A stretch of 64,000 nt of DNA from Pseudomonas brassicacearum subsp. brassicacearum (GTDB taxonomy: Bacteria; Pseudomonadota; Gammaproteobacteria; Pseudomonadales; Pseudomonadaceae), in contig NZ_VZPJ01000004.1 of NCBI RefSeq assembly GCF_008801605.1, forward strand, positions 248,001 to 312,000, written 5' to 3'. The notes under the pieces were generated by a model, which worked only from the letters and a program-made list of their open reading frames with translations, had not been told where the DNA came from and searched no databases. A program made the position numbers and the translations under genes. Below, piece after piece: positions 7,979 to 17,156 of the stretch (the stretch's first letter is position 1; each line of letters opens with the position of its first letter).

Positions 7979-8925
7979 TCGAAGTCCACGTCGCGGCGCG
8001 ACACAACGAAGCCCTCGATATCTGCAGCTACGAATTGACGCGTGTCGATGGTGAGCCGCTGCCGGCCTTCACCGCCGGCGCCCATATCGATGTGCACTTG
8101 CCCGGCGGGCTGATTCGCCAGTACTCGCTGTGCAACCACCCCGAGGAGCGGCATCGCTATCTCATCGGCGTGCTCAAGGACCCGACATCCCGCGGTGGTT
8201 CGCGCAGCCTGCATGAGCTGATCCAACCAGGTATGCGCTTGCACATCAGCGAGCCGCGCAACCTGTTCGCTCTCGCCCCGCAAGCCCGCCGCAGCCTGCT
8301 GTTTGCCGGCGGCATCGGCATTACGCCGATCCTGTGCATGGCCGAGCACCTGGCCCAGAGCGGTGCAGCGTTCGAGCTGCATTACTGCGCCCGCGCCCGC
8401 GACCGCGCGGCCTTTGTCGAGCGCCTGCGCCAGTCTCCTTATGCCGACCGGGTCTTCCTGCATTTCGATGAAGAACCTGAAACCCTGCTGGACGCCGCCA
8501 GGGTGCTGGCCGCGCCCGGTGACGACGTGCACCTCTACGTCTGCGGCCCCGGCGGATTCATGCAACACGTCCTCGACACCGCCAAGAACCAGGGCTGGCA
8601 GGAAGCCTGCCTGCACCGCGAATACTTCGCCGCCGCCCCTACCGACACCCGCGCCGATGGCAGCTTTTCGGTCAAACTGGCCCGCAGCGGCCAAGTGTTC
8701 AACGTGCCGACGGACCGCAGTGTGGTGCAGGTGTTGGAAAGCCACGGCATCGAGATTCCGATCTCGTGCGAACAAGGTGTCTGTGGCACCTGCCTGACGC
8801 GTGTACTGGAAGGTGTGCCGGAGCATCGGGACATGTTCCTGACCGAGGCTGAACAGGCCAGCAACGACCAGTTCACGCCATGTTGCTCAAGGTCCAAGAC
8901 ACCCGTCTTAGTACTGGACCTCTAA
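7975..8925 (+). CDS. vanB: Vanillate O-demethylase, oxidoreductase subunit
   Basis: 316 residues, class IA reductase. The FMN-binding domain comes first (LPGGLIRQYSLCNHP with the RxYS-type signature), then the NAD domain (LLFAGGIGITPILCMAEHL and VYVCGPGGFM-like HLYVCGPGGFMQHVL), and a C-terminal plant-type [2Fe-2S] ferredoxin domain (SCEQGVCGTCLTRV, with a last Cys pair at TPCCS). It passes electrons from NADH to VanA. Start overlaps the vanA stop. Length equals that of known VanB proteins. Confidence 0.96.
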   Translation: MIEVHVAARHNEALDICSYELTRVDGEPLPAFTAGAHIDVHLPGGLIRQYSLCNHPEERHRYLIGVLKDPTSRGGSRSLHELIQPGMRLHISEPRNLFALAPQARRSLLFAGGIGITPILCMAEHLAQSGAAFELHYCARARDRAAFVERLRQSPYADRVFLHFDEEPETLLDAARVLAAPGDDVHLYVCGPGGFMQHVLDTAKNQGWQEACLHREYFAAAPTDTRADGSFSVKLARSGQVFNVPTDRSVVQVLESHGIEIPISCEQGVCGTCLTRVLEGVPEHRDMFLTEAEQASNDQFTPCCSRSKTPVLVLDL

Positions 8926-8934
8926 CACCGGACA

Positions 8935-9027
8935 CTGTGGGAGCGAGCTTGCTCGCGATGGCGTCGGTTCTGCAGCATTGATGGTGACTGACACACCGCT
9001 ATCGCGAGCAAGCTCGTTCCCACAGGG
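8935..9027. repeat. REPIN between vanB and vanR
   Basis: Facing REP copies: CTGTGGGAGCGAGCTTGCTC on the left and ATCGCGAGCAAGCTCGTTCC on the right, about 43 bp apart. It lies between the convergent 3' ends of vanB and vanR, the usual REP location, and may act as a shared 3' mRNA structure. Confidence 0.88.
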
Positions 9028-9073
9028 GATTTGTGGTGAATGACAATCCAGCTGTTACCTGCAACCGGGCGGG

Positions 9074-9787
9074 TTACTCCGAGCGCAGGATCACCGTCAT
9101 CCGCTCGTCAGCCAGCGTCGAGCCGAACACTTCGGCGTAGCGCAGGGTCGCGTTGGCATGCTCGCGCATGATTGCCTCGGCGCGGCCGCTCTGGCGGTTG
9201 ATCAGGGCGTCGAACACCGAGTGGTGTTGCATATGGGCATAGTTGAAGCGGCGAAATTCGCCGGCCATGTTCTGGCGATCCACCGCCAGGGCGGTGACTG
9301 AGGCGAATGGCAAATGATCGTTGCGGGCCAGGGCATCGGCAATCGCCGGGTTGTGGCTGCCTTCGACGATCACTTGGTGAAAACGCATGTTGAGGTCGTG
9401 ATAGACCTCCAGGTCGTCCTCGGTCACATAGCCCTTGGCGAACAGTTCATCGCCCTGCACCAGGCATTGCTCGAGTATCGCGCGGGCTTCTTCAGACAAG
9501 CCGTGCTCGGCTGTCTGCCGTGCCGCCAGGCCTTCCAGCACGCCACGCACCTCCACCGCTCCGGCGATCTGCTCGGCACTGACCGAACGCACCTGGAAAC
9601 CTCGTCCGCCGAAGCGCACCAGCAACCCTTCCTGCTCCAGGGTTCGGAACGCCATGCGCACCGGCATGCGCGAAACGCCGAACAGCTCGGCCGTAGGTAT
9701 TTCCATCAAGCGCTCGCCAGCGGCCAACTCGCCCGAGGCGATCATCTTGCGCAGCGCAACCAGCACCGTTTGGCCGGGCTTACTCAT
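9074..9787 (-). CDS. vanR: GntR/FadR-family regulator of vanillate genes
   Basis: 237 residues. N-terminal winged helix: LAAGERLMEIPTAELFGVSR-type segment followed by MPVRMAFRTLEQEGLLVRFGGRGFQVR. The C-terminal FCD-type ligand domain has ILEQCLVQGDELF, VYHDLNMRFHQVIVEGSHNP (Asp and His of the metal/ligand site) and AIMREHANATLRYAEVFGS. VanR of this subfamily represses vanAB and is relieved by vanillate. It is convergent with vanAB, an arrangement known in pseudomonads. No TGGATCCA site lies before its own start, so autoregulation by that motif is not apparent. Confidence 0.9.
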   Translation of the reverse strand: MSKPGQTVLVALRKMIASGELAAGERLMEIPTAELFGVSRMPVRMAFRTLEQEGLLVRFGGRGFQVRSVSAEQIAGAVEVRGVLEGLAARQTAEHGLSEEARAILEQCLVQGDELFAKGYVTEDDLEVYHDLNMRFHQVIVEGSHNPAIADALARNDHLPFASVTALAVDRQNMAGEFRRFNYAHMQHHSVFDALINRQSGRAEAIMREHANATLRYAEVFGSTLADERMTVILRSE

Positions 9788-9887
9788 CCAGGCGATTCCA
9801 CAGAAAAGAAGCCGTCATAGTAGAAGGCTTGGCGCAGCGTGTCACGGCAAGGCAGTGGCAGCCAGGCTGGCCGCCACAGCGGGTTGT

Positions 9888-10919
9888 TCAAATCCCTGCC
9901 AACTCGCGCAATTGCGCCAGGGTCTGCTCGTCCAAGCTAATCCCATGCTCATTGGATTTGCTGCGTTCGCGATGGCGACGGTCTCCCGGTAAGCGCCGCA
10001 ACCCAACGCCATGCATCTGCCTGACCAACTCCTGGCTGCGCTCGGCGAAGTTTTGCCCGGCGGTCTTGCTCGGGTCGATCACGATCAACAACTGTCCGGT
10101 CCACGGGGTCTTGGCGCCCGGGTGGTCGTGCCAGTCGAATTCGAAGGAAAAATTGCCGCCAGTCAGGGCTGCCGCCAGCAATTCGACCATCATCGACAGC
10201 GCCGAGCCCTTGTGCCCACCAAAAGGCAGGAGCGCGCCACCTTCGAGAATCGCCTTGGGGTCGCGGGTCGGCTGGCCAAGGCTGTCCACGCCCATTCCTG
10301 GCGGCAACAACTCGCCCTTGCGTGCAGCAATCTGTACGTCGCCGTGGGCAATGGCGCTGGTGGCGAGGTCGAAAACAATCGGCTCACCGTCAGCCCGTGG
10401 TGCGGCGAAGGCAATGGGATTGGTGCCGAACAATGGGCGGTCCGCGCCATGGGGCACCACACACGTCATGCTGTTGACCACACTCAACGCCACCAGGCCT
10501 TCATAGGCGAACGGCTCGACATCCGGCCAGAGGGCGGCAAAGTGATGGGAGTTGCGAATGGCCAGGATGGCAATGCCGGCGCTGCGGGCCTTCGCCACCA
10601 GCAATGGACGCGCTGCGGCCAGTGCGGGCTGGGCAAACCCGTTGCCGGCGTCCACGGCGACAAACCCTGACGCGACGTCCTCGACCACTGGCACGGCCTT
10701 GCCGTTGACCCAACCGCTGTCGAGTGTCGAGACATAACCGGGAATGCGAAATACCCCATGGCTGTGGGCACCGTCGCGCTCGGCCCCGGCGCAGTTTTCA
10801 GCCAGGCACCGAGCGACTTCGGTCGACGTGCCATGACGCAGGAAAATTTTCTCCAGCAAGCTCACCAGAGCATCGAAAGACAAGGTGCAAGAAGCGGCAT
10901 GATCGGATGGCGCAGACAT
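9888..10919 (-). CDS. dpkA: Delta1-piperideine-2-carboxylate / Delta1-pyrroline-2-carboxylate reductase-like (malate/L-lactate dehydrogenase family)
   Basis: 343 residues from ATG 10919 (MSAPSDHAAS), preceded by CTGGAGC; an upstream in-frame start adds 22 residues unlike the family. It has the Ldh2-type fold: AERDGAHSHGVFRIPGYVSTL, the catalytic-His region IRNSHHFAALWPDVEPFA, PHGADRPLFGTNPIAFAAP and LLPFGGHKGSALSMMVELL. The length equals that of P. putida DpkA. These enzymes reduce cyclic imino acids with NADPH in D-lysine or hydroxyproline breakdown. No such operon surrounds it, so malate, ureidoglycolate or other ketoacid substrates remain possible. It follows vanR on the same strand after 100 bp. 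Confidence 0.75.
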   Translation of the reverse strand: MSAPSDHAASCTLSFDALVSLLEKIFLRHGTSTEVARCLAENCAGAERDGAHSHGVFRIPGYVSTLDSGWVNGKAVPVVEDVASGFVAVDAGNGFAQPALAAARPLLVAKARSAGIAILAIRNSHHFAALWPDVEPFAYEGLVALSVVNSMTCVVPHGADRPLFGTNPIAFAAPRADGEPIVFDLATSAIAHGDVQIAARKGELLPPGMGVDSLGQPTRDPKAILEGGALLPFGGHKGSALSMMVELLAAALTGGNFSFEFDWHDHPGAKTPWTGQLLIVIDPSKTAGQNFAERSQELVRQMHGVGLRRLPGDRRHRERSKSNEHGISLDEQTLAQLRELAGI

Positions 10920-11153
10920 CTGAAGCTCCAGAATGATTGTTGGAGGTAGCAACAGCGTAAAGGGACCCGCCGGGTGATTAAACACCGTTTCAGGCGCGCA
11001 CTGTCAATCCTTGTCCGCGGCATTTGCCCGGCCTGGCAGGTCGAAAACCAGCATGCGGTAACTATGTACCACCTTTGCTCATTCATCGTTGCCTAGTCTG
11101 GCGGCTTCCTCCATGTTCGCGCCGCTCTGAGGCGCCCTGATCGAGAAGCAACG

Positions 11154-14100
11154 ATGCTCACTGAAACCACGCCACTTTTATTTCCCGAGGTATTGCCCCC
11201 CCATCGCCTGGACGAATTGACCGCCACCCACGGTCTGACGCAGGCAGACCTCGACTGGTTGCAGCACATCGCCCTGCCCGACCACACCCAGCGCGCAGCG
11301 CAGACACCCCCGATGTTCGCCGAAACCATTCTGTTGCAAGCCGATGAAAAATCGCCCATTGCACTGGCCGGCTGCTTTGTCCTTAGCACCTCGTCGAACA
11401 GCGCCGAAACCAGCACCCACCCGGTGTTTCTCTACACGCCAAGAGGTGGCATAAAAAAGTTCGACAACCTGGTCTCCCTCGAAGAACAGATTGACCACAT
11501 GCGCCGGGACACCGCGCAACGCGACGACCTGTTCCGCCTCTTGTCGATTTCCCAGCGCAGCGAACTGAACAGCACCACTGACATCAGGCTGACCCGGCAA
11601 CTCATCGAAGAGGATGTTTTCAAGACCCAGCTCGAATCCATCGAGTACGCCCAGAGCCTCAACGCCCTGGCCATGGTGAATGAACTGATCAAGTTGCCCT
11701 CCTTGAGATCAATGCTTGACCAGATCTTGAACGAGGCGCTGCCGGACCTGGATCATCGACAGATCCGCGTGGCCTTCGGCAAGGGGGCTCGCCCGGGAAA
11801 TCCAAGGGCCATCCAGGTGACCGAAAGCATCCCACTGAGCGATGCCATCCTAGGCTATTTCCATCATCAGGGCTGGCCTGTCGGGCATGACATCGATCTG
11901 ACTCATCCGGGGACACTTGCATCGTCCTACAGCCCGCAGCAATGGGAAAACATCATAAAGGACGTTGCCAGGAAACTGATTCCGACGCTCATCGGCTGCC
12001 TCGATGCCTTTTGGGAGAACACGACGACTCACTTCTATATGTCTCGACGCAAACTGCTTTCCCAAGTCATCCACGATGGACTCTGGGCAACCATCCTGGT
12101 CGAGCGGGAAAAAAGACAACTGACGGAGGAACAAAGTCGTGAGCTGCTCCGGCTGTTCAGACCTTCCCGTCGAGACGAGACACTGCTGTTCATCGAAACG
12201 ATTCGCCTCTGGGAATATGAGCCGCACTTCGTAGAACTTGCAGGCTCCATGATGATCAGCGCCAAAGGCAACTATCTCTACACGCCCATGCATGGTCTTC
12301 AGAAAATAGACAACCATCTCGGTTTCAAGGCTGCGCTGTTCGGTAACCCCGCAAGCACCGCACAAAAGGAAGCGCTCTATAGCCTGCTGAGCCTGGAAGA
12401 GCGCAACCGTTTCCTGCGGTTTGACGAGCCACAGCTTTCGGGCAAGCCACTGGATTTGCCAGTGGCCGAATCCCTGGCGAATACCATCATCGAAAAACAG
12501 AAGAATAATCTTCATTACGCACTGGAAATGTCTCGCCAGGGCGATGTCGATATCCACCCGCTCATCGACAAGGCGTTGGATATACGCACCTTCATCAACA
12601 AAAGCCTGTTGGACCAGCCTACTGCCGGACACTGGGGCACTCATCCCGCTTTTCATGGAAGTCTGCGCCCGTCCAACTTCATGGCTGATCAGATGCAAAG
12701 AAAGGTCAAGAGTTACACCGATGTCGAAGCGGCTTTCGATAACCTCTTTACCCGGTTGCCGACCTCCCACAACGTTTCGCTGCGCAATGGGCTCAAGCAA
12801 TTACTGGCTGAACTGACCAATGTTTTTTCCTTGGGGATACGTGCCGAGGCCGAACTCAGGGAACTTAACGCGAGCCTGCCGTCGATTGCGAATGACCTGA
12901 TCAGAGCGGTTTTTGCCTACGATTCAGAATACCCGGACCGCGCACAACGGATAGGCGTCAGGGGCTTTCGGCCGGATGTCTATTCATTGACGCTGGCTTG
13001 TAGCGAAGATGGTCGAACGGTTTATCTACCCCTTGCCAACTGCTTTTTATTAACTGAACGCGGAGGCCTCGACACCCCCTATTCGGGCATGGCAATCCTC
13101 TGGACGCCCGCCGATGGCTTGCAGGCGTTTTCGTCTGTTGAAGTTGCCACCCAGCAATTGAATCGACACCTGCTCGACTCCCGGAAACGCTTTGGTTTGC
13201 TCGCTAATCTCACGCCGGCACAACGCCAACCTCATGGGCATTATCAACTCCAGGCGTATGAGCTGATCGAGGACAACGTGCTGGTGAATCGGATGAATTC
13301 GTTCATCAAACACTTTGAGGCCGAGCATGCTTATCTGAGCACCTTGAAGGCCGGGAGCTGGCAACTGACCGGCAAGGCACTGTCGAGAAGCCTTCAGGCA
13401 TTGCTGAACAAAGGCGCGCCCACCAACCTCAAGCGCGCCTCACACATTGCCCAGGCCAACAAGCAGCAACAGCAACTCCCCGCCTGGCTCGGTACAGCGG
13501 CACTTGACGATCAACGCCTGCACGTCGAGTTGCTTGAGCAATATAAAAACAGCGTGGTCGATGGCAAGGACTATCTGGACGGTATCGAGCCGCTGCGCAC
13601 CTATGTGCGTAATAAACTGAAAGCGCTGCTGAGCGCACGCTTCGCCGCAAACAACCTTGACCCCGACACCATCCAGATCACACCGAACCTTGCCATCGTC
13701 GGGCCGGCCAGTTCGCTAACCGACTTCGCCATGCATCACATCGAAGTGACCCGGGAAGGATTCAAGGTTTCTTCAACGTCCACGCAGAAACTGCCGGACG
13801 GCCTGAACGAGATCACCGTCCGGCAGATGCTGTCTTCGTTGGATATCTCCACCGACTTTAAAAATCAGGTGGCGCAGAAACTGTCCGGCACCACTGCGCA
13901 GGCCCGGCAAAGGAAAGCGGCCTTCCGCCAACAAATGCCCTGGCAGTTGCTGCAATACGCTCACGCACGCTATCTGCAACAACACCTTTCCCCCCTGGCC
14001 TTTGATTTGATCCGTCAGGTGGTGGACATGCCCGATGCCGTCGCTCGCAAAGCCGTTGACGGTGCCAACGCGTTTATTCGCCCGCTGGAGTTGATCAAGA

Positions 14101-15986
14101 CCGACGGTGCCGTGCCGGTCAAAGTGCAGGGGCTCTACTTGATCGGTTCGAGCGTCGATGCGACAAGTCCTCAAGTCCTGTATTCGCCCTACCATGAGGG
14201 GGATCACTTCACCGAATTCAAGGATGAAAAGAGCGTCATTGCCGCATTCAATACGCCAGGGATACTTCAGGACCTGCTGATTCGCCGGCTTCCCGAGCAC
14301 CAGCAGTCCACATTCAGGCACCTGTTCGCCGCCACGCTCGGGCAGCGATCGGAAATCACCCTGGCCTCGAACCCTATCCAGACCAACCTGCTCGACACAT
14401 TGTTCGACGACAACGCAGCATTGTTATCGGACATGCTGACCGCGCAAACCAATGAAAATCGACAGTTTGACTGGGGAACGGTCCTGCACCTGCTCAGCTC
14501 CGGCATCAAGTTGGTCGGGGGACAGTTGTCGGGCAAACTGACTTTTATCGAAACGCTTTGGGAAAGCTACCAGGACTTCAAGGCTTCAGCCGAAGCCTTG
14601 CAGCAACATGACTGGAGAACAGGCCTGCACGACTTTATCGCTGGCGCCGCGGAGATGGTGTCGCTGGGCCTGATGAATCGCGAAGACACATTCGGCCTGC
14701 TCGATCCCGTTGAACCTCTCTCCCAAGGCGCTACGTTGGCCAATCGCTGGAAGGACATCGCTTCCACCGCCCAGATCCGAACCGACTTGAGCGTTTTCGA
14801 GGCCATGGGCATCAGCCTGTCGGGCCTGCAACTGGACCTGATCGACGGAACCTACAAGGCACTGGAAAACGGCAAGCTGTACATCCCCCTCGCCGGCAAA
14901 GTCTTCCAAGTAGCGAAAGCCGGCCAAACCTGGCGAATCGTGCATGAGCACGCAGAGGGGCCGTTATTGAGAAAGTCGCCTGACGGCCGGACATGGGCAC
15001 TCGATCCACAACGCCAGACCATACGCTTCGGTAAAGCCGGCTCGAAGATGGCCGTCACCTACAGCGACTTCAAGGCCAAGGGTTCACTGAATATCGAAGC
15101 AAAGGGCATGGCTGAGATACGCAGGAAATATCCGTATCGTGCAAATGCAATTATGCAGGCACTGGAGACCGCGAGGTTCTATTCATTCAACGCCCTTCAC
15201 AACTTTGATCAATTCAAGCGACAACCACTTGTGGGCTCTCGGCTGGATAATTTCCTGAGATTGTTTTTTGGGGTCAACAGCGTCGATGCGCGTCTTATCG
15301 GCAAGATAGAGGCGGCGATCTCGCCTATATGCCGGGCGTTGGCCGATCCATCCTGGGCGCTCCAGAATGCCGACCGCATCGTGATCGGCAACCTCAAGCA
15401 CCTGGAAGATCGAGCAACCGCCTTCGTACTCGAGCCGGCAGCCGTCGGAAGAATCTATATCACGCAGTTTTTTTTCGACATGGGCTTGGACTGGTACAAG
15501 GCCGTCGTACCCGAGTTCTTCAATGTCGATGCACATGCCCAGGGAGCGACCTTCATTCACGAAATTTCCCATCAGTTGTTCAATACGTTCGACATCATCT
15601 ACCTGGACGCCGCACTGCCATTTCTCGATTTGATTTCAACAGTGACTTACGCCGGAAAGTTGCAATACGACAAGCAAAAGGACCTGCAACTCAACGGGCT
15701 TTCATTGACCACGCCAAAGTCAAAACTGTTCACGCAATGGGACAGCACGGATAACACCTACAAGAAGCTGGAGCTGTTGCCTGGATACCGGCAAACCACC
15801 CGGGAAATCCTGAAGATAACCGGCGCCAGAACCATGGATAACGCTCGTGATGATTTTCTCGATCCGATTTTGCCGGACAAGCGCATCGACGTCATACTTC
15901 GCAACGCCGACTCGCTCACGCTCTTGATTTGTGAATTGGGACGCCAACTCGACTCCACTCCATCACGGCAAATTGCCGTGCCGTGA
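11154..15986 (+). CDS. Large dermonecrotic-toxin-like protein with four internal repeats and C-terminal M35/aspzincin-type metallopeptidase motif
   Basis: 1610 residues with no signal peptide, resembling the very large Pseudomonas dermonecrotic toxin/DUF6543-type proteins. Four related modules contain an aromatic-Tyr/Trp-Thr/Ser-Pro core: FLYTPRGG (92-), YLYTPMHG (374-), ILWTPADG (648-) and VLYSPYHE (1008-), each followed by an F-rich strand and a Leu-rich helix. Near the C terminus, HEISH (1469-1473) is an HExxH zinc motif, followed by TFDIIY (1478-1483), which fits the TxDxxY part of the aspzincin GTxDxxYG signature, and later NAD (1584-1586), which fits the NAD motif of lysyl/deuterolysin-type M35 peptidases. 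A secreted protease effector is the best inference. No secretion or immunity gene is adjacent. Confidence 0.75.
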   Translation: MLTETTPLLFPEVLPPHRLDELTATHGLTQADLDWLQHIALPDHTQRAAQTPPMFAETILLQADEKSPIALAGCFVLSTSSNSAETSTHPVFLYTPRGGIKKFDNLVSLEEQIDHMRRDTAQRDDLFRLLSISQRSELNSTTDIRLTRQLIEEDVFKTQLESIEYAQSLNALAMVNELIKLPSLRSMLDQILNEALPDLDHRQIRVAFGKGARPGNPRAIQVTESIPLSDAILGYFHHQGWPVGHDIDLTHPGTLASSYSPQQWENIIKDVARKLIPTLIGCLDAFWENTTTHFYMSRRKLLSQVIHDGLWATILVEREKRQLTEEQSRELLRLFRPSRRDETLLFIETIRLWEYEPHFVELAGSMMISAKGNYLYTPMHGLQKIDNHLGFKAALFGNPASTAQKEALYSLLSLEERNRFLRFDEPQLSGKPLDLPVAESLANTIIEKQKNNLHYALEMSRQGDVDIHPLIDKALDIRTFINKSLLDQPTAGHWGTHPAFHGSLRPSNFMADQMQRKVKSYTDVEAAFDNLFTRLPTSHNVSLRNGLKQLLAELTNVFSLGIRAEAELRELNASLPSIANDLIRAVFAYDSEYPDRAQRIGVRGFRPDVYSLTLACSEDGRTVYLPLANCFLLTERGGLDTPYSGMAILWTPADGLQAFSSVEVATQQLNRHLLDSRKRFGLLANLTPAQRQPHGHYQLQAYELIEDNVLVNRMNSFIKHFEAEHAYLSTLKAGSWQLTGKALSRSLQALLNKGAPTNLKRASHIAQANKQQQQLPAWLGTAALDDQRLHVELLEQYKNSVVDGKDYLDGIEPLRTYVRNKLKALLSARFAANNLDPDTIQITPNLAIVGPASSLTDFAMHHIEVTREGFKVSSTSTQKLPDGLNEITVRQMLSSLDISTDFKNQVAQKLSGTTAQARQRKAAFRQQMPWQLLQYAHARYLQQHLSPLAFDLIRQVVDMPDAVARKAVDGANAFIRPLELIKTDGAVPVKVQGLYLIGSSVDATSPQVLYSPYHEGDHFTEFKDEKSVIAAFNTPGILQDLLIRRLPEHQQSTFRHLFAATLGQRSEITLASNPIQTNLLDTLFDDNAALLSDMLTAQTNENRQFDWGTVLHLLSSGIKLVGGQLSGKLTFIETLWESYQDFKASAEALQQHDWRTGLHDFIAGAAEMVSLGLMNREDTFGLLDPVEPLSQGATLANRWKDIASTAQIRTDLSVFEAMGISLSGLQLDLIDGTYKALENGKLYIPLAGKVFQVAKAGQTWRIVHEHAEGPLLRKSPDGRTWALDPQRQTIRFGKAGSKMAVTYSDFKAKGSLNIEAKGMAEIRRKYPYRANAIMQALETARFYSFNALHNFDQFKRQPLVGSRLDNFLRLFFGVNSVDARLIGKIEAAISPICRALADPSWALQNADRIVIGNLKHLEDRATAFVLEPAAVGRIYITQFFFDMGLDWYKAVVPEFFNVDAHAQGATFIHEISHQLFNTFDIIYLDAALPFLDLISTVTYAGKLQYDKQKDLQLNGLSLTTPKSKLFTQWDSTDNTYKKLELLPGYRQTTREILKITGARTMDNARDDFLDPILPDKRIDVILRNADSLTLLICELGRQLDSTPSRQIAVP

Positions 15987-16143
15987 AGGGTTTGAGTGGT
16001 TGATCTTTTTTTCACGCAATGTATGCGACGGTAGGCCACGACGAATGTTTGAGAAAAAAAGGCTCATTGATGCGTAAACGCCATGACGGCTGTTCTCGGC
16101 AGCTCATGCCGAAGGTTAGAATGCGGCAAACCAGGAAGAGTCA

Positions 16144-17145
16144 ATGACCGAACATCCCCTCTCGGAAGCCGAATACGACGCCATTACCGATGCCGCTGCC
16201 CATTGGTGCATGCGTTTGCATGCCGTCGATTGCACCGATGCCGAACGGCAGGCGTTCAAGCAATGGCACGATGCCGATCCCCTGCATGCTTTCGAATACG
16301 AAGCCATGCTGGAGATCTGGGCTGTTGCCGATCATCTGCCGCGCGTCGAGTCGGCGCCAGCCGCCCCAGCACGCCGCAGCCGGTCGCGCTGGAGTCGGTT
16401 GGCGGTCGCCGCTGCGGTGTTCGTAGTCGGCATGCCGCTGGCCGCTTACACCGGTTGGAACCTGGGCTGGGTTGCCAATTCCTACCAGCGCTTCGAAGCC
16501 GGCGCAAGCGTACGCCATGTCACCCTGGGTGACGGCAGCCAGGTCGAACTCAACCTGGGCAGTGAGCTGGTATTTGCCAACTACAAAAACGAACGCAGGG
16601 TGACGCTGAAAAAGGGTGAGGCGTTTTTTGACGTCAGCCACGACAAACAGCACCCGTTTGTCGTTCGGGCCGGCCAAGGCCAGGTGCGCGTGACCGGTAC
16701 TCGCTTCAACGTATGGATGTACCAGGACCAGGTCCGGATCACGCTACTGGAGGGCTCGGTGAGGGTGACCAGCAACCAGGCGAACCCCCGTGACGGCCTG
16801 CCGCTTTCCCCGGGCATGCAGGCAAGCTACAAGGCCGGCGACCAGCAACCGCAAGTTCGTGAGACAGACGCCAACGACAGTTCGCTGGCGTGGCGCAACG
16901 GCAAGCTGGTGTTGGATAACCTCGCCCTGAGCGATGCACTGCCGCTGATCAACCGCTACCTCGACCGGCCCGTCATGCTGGCCGACAACAGCACCGGTGG
17001 CTTGCGTATCGGTGGTGTCTACAACATCAGCGAAGTGCAGAACCTGGTGCCTTCGCTGCCCAAAGTCCTGCCGGTCTATCTGACCCGGAACAAGGACGGC
17101 AACCCGGTCCTCAACTCCATCGGGCAACGACCGGCCACGAACTGA
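16144..17145 (+). CDS. FecR-family anti-sigma / iron-transport signalling protein (no adjacent ECF sigma gene)
   Basis: 333 residues. The cytoplasmic DUF4880 domain (about 1-60) contains AAHWCMRLHAVDCTDAERQAF. A membrane helix at about 84-106 (LAVAAAVFVVGMPLAAYTGW) is followed by the periplasmic FecR domain with HVTLGDGSQVELNLGSEL and RVTLKKGEAFFDVSHD, and a C-terminal STN-like region (LVLDNLALSDALPLINRYL). FecR proteins relay siderophore occupancy of a TonB receptor to an ECF sigma factor. ATG preceded by AGGAAGAG. Neither sigma factor nor receptor is adjacent. The nearby pvdQ suggests pyoverdine signalling, but I do not assign fpvR without the sigma partner. Confidence 0.9.
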   Translation: MTEHPLSEAEYDAITDAAAHWCMRLHAVDCTDAERQAFKQWHDADPLHAFEYEAMLEIWAVADHLPRVESAPAAPARRSRSRWSRLAVAAAVFVVGMPLAAYTGWNLGWVANSYQRFEAGASVRHVTLGDGSQVELNLGSELVFANYKNERRVTLKKGEAFFDVSHDKQHPFVVRAGQGQVRVTGTRFNVWMYQDQVRITLLEGSVRVTSNQANPRDGLPLSPGMQASYKAGDQQPQVRETDANDSSLAWRNGKLVLDNLALSDALPLINRYLDRPVMLADNSTGGLRIGGVYNISEVQNLVPSLPKVLPVYLTRNKDGNPVLNSIGQRPATN

Positions 17146-17156
17146 AAGCTTTTCTC

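Noticed and set aside
16144..17145. fpvR, the pyoverdine anti-sigma factor
   Set aside because: FecR family is clear and pvdQ is near, but there is no adjacent fpvI or receptor gene and sequence detail does not settle it.
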